Origin: Valencia hispanica
Lineage: Eukaryota; Chordata; Actinopteri; Cyprinodontiformes; Valenciidae
Assembly: GCA_963556495.2 (NCBI GenBank)
Contig: OY747702.1
Coordinates: 12,646,193 to 12,710,192 of the forward strand
DNA: 64,000 nucleotides
Reading direction: 5' to 3'
Every line of letters begins with the position of its first letter. Position 1 is the first letter of the stretch. The notes under the pieces were generated by a model. That model was not told the DNA's origin. It ran no database searches and saw only the letters and a list, made by a program, of their open reading frames with translations. Of this stretch, positions 56,385-64,000 are shown in pieces. The translations under genes were made by a program, and so were the position numbers.

Positions 56385-56770
56385 GGCAAGTTCTGGGTCT
56401 TTCCTGGGTTCTCCTCCCAGTAGGAAGTATCAGAAAACCTCCAGAGGGAAACGGTCTGTAGGGATCCTGATCAGATGCCCGAAAAACCTTAAAATGACTT
56501 CTCTTCATGCGGAGCAGTGGCTTTACTTCTAGCTCCTTTCCCTTTCATAAAGGCTGAGTTCAACAACGTAACAGAGGAAGCTTATTTTGGTTGCTTATAC
56601 TCTGGATCTCGTTCTTTCAGTCATTTTCCATATCTGATGAGCATATGTGAGGGTTAGAACGTAGAAGGACCGGTAAATTGAGGGCCTTGCTTTTGGCTCA
56701 GCTGTTTCTTCACCACACCACCAGCATTACTGCAGATGAAGCCCTAATTCATCTGTATATCTCCCAATAT
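56385..56770 (-). pseudogene. RTE (Rex3-like) LINE ORF2 C-terminal end, antisense
   Basis: On the minus strand the sequence reads, with shifts, KAKLSIYRSIYV-like text (about 56690-56650), then KRSHFKVF.ASDQDPYRPFP and PTGRRTQERPRT (56508-56385). These are the last 100 or so residues of RTE-clade ORF2 (usual text: RSQLRWLGHLFRMPPGRLP, PTGRRPRGRPRT). The part is downstream of the polymerase and has no catalytic residues. The 3' tail is not seen; sequence left of 56385 is unrelated. Confidence 0.7.
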
Positions 56771-58240
56771 TAATATTTTAAAACTAGCATCCAGCATCGC
56801 TCCATTCACAATGCGGTCTTAATTCACAAGCTGTTTGTCATGTGAGGAAGACTGCTTTGTACTGCCAATCTGGTAATAACTGCAATACAATGTTTTGGTA
56901 AAAAAACGTTCCTGTTATAACGAGATACACAACCTGTTAAAACAAGAAAGTTTCTTGTTATAACGAGATTCAAAAATACGTCCATCTGATGGATTACAAC
57001 TTCTTAAAAAAGATATAACAGGGCTCCATCTGACTCTCCATCTTCTAACTCTGTTTCATTGAGATGACACTCAAACATCTTGTGGGGTGTTGCCATTTTA
57101 CCGTTGCGACCGTTCTCGTTTAAACCAAAACTTATTTAGGTTTTAATGAGATGTAAATGTTGATATACTGAGTTAAATATCTTGTTAAAACAATAAGGTT
57201 TCTCGTTTATTTCATAGCTCTGGAAAGTTTATCTCTTCTGTATTTGCTCCATTTAGGTATGAAGTACGTTAAATCTAAAATGGAAGTATAAAATGTTATG
57301 GTCACACTGATCTAAGTGAACCAAACTAAGTGTGGTCTGTTTATTGCCACTTAATAAAAACCAAAAATGTTCTTAAATTAGCTGCAAAAAGTCCAAATCC
57401 TATCACATATTGTATGCATAGTAGGCTGTGGAGCTGCCATCCATAATTAAAATTAGGAGTGGTTCATAAAGGAATCTAACGTTCCCTTAGTAAATAGAAA
57501 TATAGAGGAAAAACATCTGTTAATATCAACAAGCTAAAAGGGGGGAAAAAGCCCCAGTGTATCTGAAAAACGCTCATCCACACATTTTTGTTAAATATTT
57601 CTAGTTAAATCTATAAAAAAATCATTTTCAGTTACTAATTTTGTGATTGGCCTTTATTATCTATTCAGCTACACACACAGTCTCTTCAAACACACAGAAC
57701 TCATTTAGATCGGGAAATGGGGGGAATAGTTCCAGTATCGATACCCATCAAGGCATATCAGACCTTTGTCTCTTGCTTTGTCTTTGTAAGATATGTGCAC
57801 AGCTGTAAGTGTGTCCCTCTGTTCATGTGTGAGTGTATGTGCATGTTTGGGACCTTTCCAGCAACAGCTCTTTCTCCGACATCATGGTGCTTTTTCGTAT
57901 TTCACAAACAATGACTTGCTGCAGAATACGGTATGCTTAAAAGAAGAGATCAGTGATGTCTTGCTCCTCTGTAAAAATGTCAGAGTGTAAAAAAATATAA
58001 ACTGTGACTAAATTGTTGGGAATATCAGGAAATACGAGATTTAGGAGGAGGGCTTGATAGGGCGATTTAGACCTTAGAATGAACATGTTTAAAGTGCTCA
58101 TGACTCCCATTTTTCATGAGGGGTTTAATAAAATAGTCATATACAATATAACCAAAAACAAAAAGTAAACCTCTCGCAGAAGTATGTAAGTGTATGTATG
58201 TAAGTGATCACAATTTGAATAGTGCACTATTTAAAAATCA
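56771..58240. other. AT-rich non-coding stretch
   Basis: TTGTTATAACGAGAT occurs at about 56912 and 56954, and related words near 57187-57210, a small local repetition. No gene is recognised. Confidence 0.45.
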
Positions 58241-58378
58241 ATCATTTCTGACCCTGCTCGCAATTGGGGAAGGAGGCGGACGTACATGAGTGGTCAGCAG
58301 CTGTCAAAAAGAAGACAAACTTTTCAGATTGTTTGTTGGTCGATCTTTTTTCAAAACACGATCTTCATTTTTGAAGGA

Positions 58379-58552
58379 ATGCCACATCGGTGTGTAGCAG
58401 GATATTATTGCAACACCAGAGAAGCTGGTTAAACCTGTTTAGGTTTCCAAATGGTCCGGTTTATTGGGAAGAGTGGGCAAAAAAAGTTGCGTCAAACCAG
58501 AGACAAGTGTGCCCTGACGGTTACATCGAGGTTGTGCTCAGCACACTTTCAG
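58379..58552 (+). pseudogene. THAP zinc-finger first exon, decayed
   Basis: THAP domains are C2CH zinc fingers that bind DNA and occur at the N-terminus of several DNA transposases. From the ATG the text reads HRCVAGYYCNTREAG, then in a second frame LNLFRFPNGPVYWEEWAKKV, then in a third RQTRDKCALTVTSRLCSAHF. The Cys pair and the final C-x2-H are present. The exon ends at CAG/GTAAGCG (58550-58559), a good splice donor placed as in intact THAP genes. Two shifts and one stop make it dead. No following exon is recognised. Confidence 0.7.
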
Positions 58553-58559
58553 GTAAGCG

Positions 58560-59461
58560 AAATTAAAGCAATTCATCATCAATATTTGTCATGTGAACAT
58601 TATATAATCTACAATAGATCTACAATAGATCTAACTGACATCTAATCTGAATCAATCCCTGTCTTAATTGAGAATATTGACATGCTAGATCGATATAAAT
58701 TTTAACAATAACTGATTAGTTGTGATTTTTCTAGATGTATTACCCCTTAGGGTTCCTCTGTCTAGCAGATGGAATGTTGCCTACTTTCAGGTTTAAATCC
58801 GCTGATCTTCTCAACTAACTTCTATGTACATATACACATTATAGATCATTGGAAAGTTAGGAATCTTGTGATTCCAAGGGTGTATGCCAGTCAAGGATAC
58901 CATCATAACTGTAGACACAGCGGTCACTTTTGGCAAACCACCCCCAAAAGAAATATAATGTCCGACTCACCACTTGCAGCCTAATATAAGTGACAGAACC
59001 AAGCCATCTCGAACAAAAACGGTATTTCTACATCCACAAGGGTCCAGTTAATGTCCTCCAATAAAAACATTAGTCCACAACAAGTCTGAGGTCCATAAAC
59101 AGGCAAGTGTATGGAATAAACATCTGCTCTGACTGCAGCTGGTCCTGGGCGGGCAGGTGGGCAGGCTGGAGCATGACGGTTGGCTGCGTGCTGTGAGCGC
59201 TCCGGAACGGGAGAGGAGCCCACGCGAATGGTGTGTGAGTTTGTGTACGTGTGTGCGTCTGTATGTGTGTGTTTTGGATCAAAAGGGTACATGAGGTTTA
59301 GTTGGAGAGCGAAGCTAGGCAGTTAACTTCTCTATGTGGGCAGTAGCTACAGCCTAGCAAATGTTCTCTAACAAAGGAGCTCACTAACTGAAGCAAGAGG
59401 GTGTGTATGTATTAGCTTCTCCAGGTAGGCAGAATCAGAAGCTAAGGCTAGCATTGATGGC
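58560..59461. other. Non-coding, probably remains of the first THAP element
   Basis: No clear gene. Minus-strand frames at 58981-59292 show no known domain. A TG/GT-rich stretch lies at 59230-59275. The second THAP element starts at 59462. Confidence 0.35.
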
Positions 59462-59588
59462 TATAGAGCTCCGGGAGTTGACGTCACTTCTCCCAGCATG
59501 CAACAGTTAAAATCGACTGGGCGCCATTGTGGCAGGCAGTCTCCCGCAGCTGTTATTTGCAGCTAATCCAAACTTTGAAACGGTAAAT

Positions 59589-59745
59589 ATGGTGGATACC
59601 TGTTGCACCCCAGGATGCCATAACAGACACGGATGAGGTAAGGGAGAAACGTTCTATAGGATTACCAAGGATCCAGAACGCAGAGAACGACGGATCATTG
59701 CCATGAAACGCGCTGGCAATCAGGGAAAAATGAAGCCGTTTCATT
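59589..59745 (+). pseudogene. THAP domain first exon of the 1.9 kb element
   Basis: The ATG at 59589 starts VDTCCTPGCHNRHG, the first half of a C2CH THAP finger, stopping at 59634. In another phase the text continues FYRITKDPERRERRIIAMKR, the middle of the domain, where DNA contacts lie. The final Cys and His are not found, because the sequence runs into unrelated text after about 59745. It would be the DNA-binding N-terminus of the transposase. The position about 50 bases inside the inverted end suits a first exon. Confidence 0.65.
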
Positions 59746-59961
59746 TAGTCTTTGGGAGTGATTCACCTGTAATTCAGATTTATTACCATTTGTTTGATAA
59801 CTGCTCTTGTATCATTAAGTGATGCAAATTGACAGCAGCTCTCTGTTTTACAATGATGCCTTTAGAAATAAAAATACTTTAATTATTTCCTGAGATTAAT
59901 GAACACACATGTTGCACACAGACATAACCTAGCTACTGCCTGTTGCTCATGGTAACTAAAA

Positions 59962-60234
59962 TCAGGAAGACTGGTCTCCCTCCCGGTGACAACAACGCAA
60001 TCCTGTGCAGGAAGATTCCAGATCTGGATCCCGATAACAAACCCCGATTGTCCATTTATGTCCCTCCAGACTTTTATATACTTTAAGCGATGCTCCGGAG
60101 TAGGACGAGGGAAAATGGATCAGGAAATTGTATAATACTCTAACATCCACTTGTGCTCCCACCACAATTTCCTCATAATCAGTGTTTCTGAACGGACTAT
60201 TATTTAAATCACTCCATTCCACTTTCTTATACAT
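59962..60234 (-). pseudogene. Second gene of the 1.9 kb element, first part only
   Basis: A minus-strand frame of 90 codons begins at 60234. Its text VRVLYNFLIHFPSSYSGASL then KVYKSLEGHKW resembles the N-terminal part (YKSLEAYKYFVxGWV type) of proteins that, in fish genomes, carry a SWIM finger and YqaJ-like nuclease and are linked to ISL2EU-type transposons. Only this start remains; neither nuclease residues nor SWIM cysteines are present. The direction toward the THAP exon gives the convergent arrangement. The family match is from memory and should be tested. Confidence 0.45.
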
Positions 60235-60504
60235 TCATATTTTCTTTATGTGAAGATGTTGCAGCATTCTAAGCAGTGGATGTCGAGGTTTTAAAAGACT
60301 CGTAGTCCACTGCCAAACATGTTCAGAGTCCTGCATGTTGCGGGTATCCGTTTAAAGATGAAAAAATACATAAATTAATCTTCAAGGGTCTGGCAGAAGT
60401 TTCTTTAGGCTACTGCGGGTGAAAAAATATTTATGTAATATTTGTTTGTTTAAGAATCTAAAAGAGAATCGTATTGATTGATATGTGTTTATGGAGAGAG
60501 CATC

Positions 60505-60752
60505 CCAGAATATTCAGCGCAAAACTGACAGCGGAATGTTCTCATTATCTAGGCATCCTGCGCTGCCAGAGAGAGATTTTTCTGAAATTTATGAAAACTA
60601 AAATTTATTTGATGCAGAGATCAATATGCAGAAATGAAAAATTGACAACAGTCAATCGCAAATCCCGCTGCAGTAAAGTCTGTCTGGCAGCGCTGGATGC
60701 CTAGATAGCGAGAATATTCCGCTGTCAGCGCAAAGGTGGAGGAATATTCTGG
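60505..60752. repeat. Foldback (inverted repeat) with arms of about 72 bases
   Basis: The left arm holds AGAATATTC, CTGACAGCGGAATGTTCTC, ATCTAGGCATCCTGCGCTGC and CAGA; the right arm holds TCTGGCAGCGCTGGATGCCT, AGATAGCGAGAATATTCCGC, TGTCAG and GGAATATTCTGG. They pair along most of their length with a loop near 100 bases. No coding role is seen. Confidence 0.75.
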
Positions 60753-61352
60753 CATGCTCTTTCCACATATCACAATACATCAACACAATCCTCTTTGGGA
60801 GTCTTAAACAAAATATTATAAACAATTAGTTGTCACTCGCAACCCGCCCGCATTAAAGAAACTTCCTCCCGGACCCGTGAAATTTAATTTCACAACTATA
60901 TGATGTAAAAACCTTATGCGAGTCCCCGCCCTGTTTCAGGACTTTGAACTGTAAGTTAAAGTTGAAGTTTCTCCACACAGAACTTCAAGGGTTGCAAAGA
61001 GAACGCGTTTTATTGTTGCACATATTCTTCTGGGGCGAGTTTATAGCCAGCATTGTTCTATGTGCTATGATGCGGATCTTAATGAACGCTGTTGTGAGAG
61101 TATCTCAGGTCCGGTAAAAGGTCCGCTCTGACTGCTTCTGAAGTTTGAAAAAATATCCCAGGGGCATGGTAAGGGTCGGATATGTTTCATCTTTTTAATT
61201 TCCCGGTATAGACAATAATATCTTCTGTTTTAAAATGGGACGTAAACTCCGACAGAGTAAAATCACAGCTGGCTACGTTCATTTTGATGGCGTTCATGCC
61301 TGCCAACATGGCGCCTTCACTCTGAGAGTCACGTGACGTCCGGAGCTCTATA

Positions 61353-63375
61353 ACAAAGGAGCACTGGAGTTAGCTTTAGGTTAACAATGGAAGAGCGTGT
61401 GTTTCAGCAACAGGCTGGGAGCAGCTAGACAGAGACCGAAATACTGCGCAAAATAGAACTGAATGTGGAAGAGTGTAGAAGAAGAAAAGAGAGCAAGAGA
61501 GAGGAAAAAGGATCCGTTCAGGTTACAACCAGTTTAAAACACAGCCAATTCAGCAGGTCACATCACACATTCGGCAATGCCAAGTGAACTAACAGCAGTT
61601 TCAGCGTTCAAATATCCATCAGACCAGCAATGAACAATATCTGAATCGTTCTAACCTATCTCTGCCCTGACACATAAAGGAAGAATAAAATTAACTAGGG
61701 CTGGTATAAGCTTTTACCCAAAGGACATGCGTGTATATTTATTTAAATGCCATTCCAACATATTAGGCAAAATTAGCCAAGATTAGTTCATTGCCTATAA
61801 ACCCTTGTACAAGACTGCTTGAGAAGAGTTTTAAACATCTTCAACACTTATTTTAATTACAACTATTTGCTGCTAAACATCCAAGCAAAAGCCGTTAAAC
61901 ATCCAAACCAAGGTAATTTAATTACATTATTAGTTTATGTAATTAAGTATTAGCATTAGGACGGGGAAAAAAAAGTACTCAGCAGGATCAATCTGCCTTT
62001 TTATGTGCAGTCATATAGCTTTTTAAAGTCTCACTTAGACGTTTGTTAGAACATCAATTACAACCTTTTCAGATTGGTGTGTTTAGTCATCCTCCGAGTC
62101 CAGTGACAGTAGCTCCTCTTGGCAGGTAATATAGATAAAGCCCTAATTACAGCCATTCATGCTTTTTCAATTAATCTGTCAAATGTTTGTCCTAAGGCAG
62201 AGTCTGCTGTTGAACAGGTCGACTCAGCACTGCTGGAGCAGTATTATAGTAGTACAAAAAAAACTTTGAAATAATATGCATAAAACTATTTAAGTATACC
62301 ACATGCATGATTATGACTTTACCTTGGTATTTTTACCTTGGTATTTCCCTTGGTATTTAGAGCTGGCAAACTAAGCTCCAATGTATTAATCTGCCTGGCT
62401 TCCACTCCTACCACCTTTGGTTTATTTGTGATTTAGAATGTAAATTAGATAAATATGGTTTACGCAGGAGGACTTGAATCCTATTCTGAACGGTGCTCAA
62501 AATTGTGCAAACGGTGAGCGTCTCTAAAGCAGAAAAAAGGAGGGAAAAACTAGCCTTCATACCTCCTCGCTATGATGATCCTTATTAACTACTAGATACT
62601 AGTGAAATTACTTGTTATAAACCCTAAAATATCTAAAAAGCATTGAGGATGTATTTGAACCTATATGGAAAAGTCACATGAATTTAACATATTCCTCACA
62701 TGGGATCGCATGTTTTCGCATGTAGTACCTGGTAAACCACATGTGTAGCACACCTGGAGCTCATATGTAATTAACTTCGCTAAAAAGGTTACGTTTTTGC
62801 CAGGTTAGTTCATTTGTCTGTCTATTAGTTGACAACATAACTCTGCAGAGGGACTAGGAACAAGTAATTCGATTTTGTTGGTGATCAGGATCACCTTAAA
62901 AATGGGGGAGACTGAGCTGCCTTGCGCTTTACGAGTGCTTTTCTAGTTTATAATAGAAAGTGATGTTAAAGGTTGATTAAGAGTTGACAGTGCTACACAG
63001 ATCAGTTAGGAAGCACTATCATCCCAACTTGCATAACAGGTCTGGATACAAGAAAGCAGATTTGCAAACTCTGCCAAAAAAGAGCAATTATTTTGTAAAG
63101 TAGCACTTCTTCTGGTTGTGAAGTGAAGCACTTTCCATTGGTTCCATTCTGGACCTTTATTCAGTAATTTTCAGATGATTGAGTTGAGCAGTTGGTCACT
63201 GGTCAGGTCAGGAAAAACTACCACTGTACCCCAAATTCCATGCGTTAGTAGATTTTCTGTTCAACAAGAATTGTCAATTTCTTATTCAGATGATCCAATG
63301 GAAATGTTTTGTGGTAGCAGCAACACATTACTGGCAGTTGGGGTCATAAACGGGACGGCCAAGATCCATCTTTAG
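61353..63375. other. Mostly unique-looking non-coding stretch
   Basis: No transposon is recognised between 61700 and 63375. Parts such as 62110-62230 and 62360-62470 look like single-copy DNA and might hold conserved non-coding elements; this is untested. A purine-rich run lies at 61470-61510. Confidence 0.35.
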
Positions 63376-63962
63376 GCCCGTTTCCACTAGACAAGTTCCA
63401 GGACATTTCGGGGAGGGTGGGAGGGTGACAGGAAAAAAAAGCTGGCTCAGTCCTTTCATCCGTTGTGGTTTCATACAAAATTGTCCCTTTAAGGAATTTG
63501 CTAAAACATCAGAATATTGCAACCGTTTTGGCACTGATCAGAGCCAAAAGCCGCCCACACTAACAGAGAATAAGAAGAGATCGACAATGGAAGGAGGGAT
63601 GGTTGCAGTGTTTCTGCTTGCTGTGTTCTTATACTCAGTGATGGTCGGTCCTCTTGTCGTAGCTTTTTTTGTTTTGTTTTCCTTCCATTGTGCTTCACCA
63701 GCAACTCTTCTAGTTTTACAAATGCCATTTGTTAGGTGACATCTGCTGATATAATTTACCACTGAGTTACAACCAATCAGCATGAGTTAACCACAAGTCC
63801 CTACCAGGCCATATCCGAGTACATACCCCAAGGGTAATACTCGTCTGGTTCCTGAAATGGCCCGGATAGTGGTCCTTTTGGGCCGACCCAATAAAACAGA
63901 GATGCGCGCATACCATGAAGGTCCGGTAAAATTACCCTGCAGTTCTGATAGTGGAAATGATC
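63376..63962. mobile_element. MITE Y, uninterrupted copy
   Basis: Left end GGCCCGTTTCCACTAGACAA and right end AGTTCTGATAGTGGAAATGA, inverted through TTTCCACTA. The body follows the order of the split copy at 8246-17378 and shows the unbroken AAGAGATCGACAATGG where that copy has the LTR element. Length about 587 bases, no coding capacity. Confidence 0.75.
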
Positions 63963-64000
63963 CTTTCTTAACTAAATGGAAACTTGAGATGGATTGATCT

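Larger units (their letters stand above)
59462..61352 (+). mobile_element. 1.9 kb DNA transposon with THAP exon (ISL2EU-like)
   Basis: The ends are inverted: TATAGAGCTCCGGGAGT at the left and CGTCCGGAGCTCTATA at the right. Further in, GACGTCACTT and GGCGCCATTGTGGCAGGC at the left mirror GCCTGCCAACATGGCGCC and GTCACGTGACGTC at the right. A TA or TATA is next to both ends. Just inside the left end is a THAP exon; a second frame lies on the opposite strand at 59962-60234. THAP plus a convergent nuclease-type gene is known from ISL2EU elements. Most of both genes is deleted, so this is a non-autonomous copy. Confidence 0.6.

Noticed and set aside
56051..56389. 112-codon minus-strand frame
   Set aside because: Rich in Phe/Lys from poly-A/T runs and lies partly over the RTE end; a shadow.
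59962..60234. Host gene exon on the minus strand
   Set aside because: It lies between the inverted ends of a transposon and resembles transposon-linked proteins, so it is treated as part of that element.

Overview
This window reads as teleost fish chromosomal DNA that is intergenic or intronic. It is AT-rich, has no convincing host exon, tRNA or rRNA gene, and is built almost entirely of transposable elements in different stages of decay. The element families are those usual in ray-finned fish: CR1/L2-clade LINEs with a pentanucleotide tail, RTE (Rex3-like) LINE ends, many Tc1/mariner fragments, small hAT and piggyBac derivatives, a tRNA-derived SINE, LTR elements and an endogenous retrovirus. 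No search could be run, so family names rest on motifs and on recognition of typical sequences; exact species cannot be given.

Layout. 1-3.3 kb: a duplicated patch, a small hAT element (451-682), and a degenerate LTR (955-1322). 3.3-8.2 kb: a three-level nest. An L2 LINE (L2-B) has its ORF1 split by a small DNA transposon with long inverted ends (3871-6211), which itself received a younger, 5'-truncated L2 copy (L2-A, about 3975-5625). 8.2-17.4 kb: a MITE (8246-17378) split by an 8.6 kb LTR element with two well-matched LTRs, a GATC target duplication and a tRNA-Lys-like primer site, but no readable gag, pol or env. 19-25 kb: AT/GATA microsatellites, then an antisense Tc1 transposon split by another CR1/L2 LINE (about 21230-24410). 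26-35 kb: Tc1, LINE and hAT transposase relics, a second copy of the hAT element seen at the left end, a tRNA-derived SINE and a further hAT end. 36-40 kb: Tc1-type non-autonomous elements, a hAT element, and a piggyBac-like MITE nested in a Tc1 relic. 40.8-41.3 kb: a 550-base CCAA/CAAC-rich tract almost lacking G. 43.8-44.4 kb: a solo LTR. 45.7-47.7 kb: a nearly complete but defective Tc1 element carrying a 475-base hAT-like insert. 49-56 kb: an endogenous retrovirus (48963-56009) with LTRs that appear to differ at one base, a tRNA-Ala-type primer site, and broken gag, pol and env remnants. 56-61 kb: an antisense RTE LINE end, two decayed THAP zinc-finger exons, and a 1.9 kb element (59462-61352) whose THAP exon, convergent second reading frame and inverted ends suggest the ISL2EU group. 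63.4-64 kb: an uninterrupted copy of the MITE of 8.2-17.4 kb.

Nothing here works as a pathway. The interest lies in the order of insertions, in target duplications and uninterrupted copies that date them, and in three elements that seem to have moved without working genes of their own: the 8.6 kb LTR element, the young retrovirus with an old-looking interior, and the THAP element with an internal foldback.
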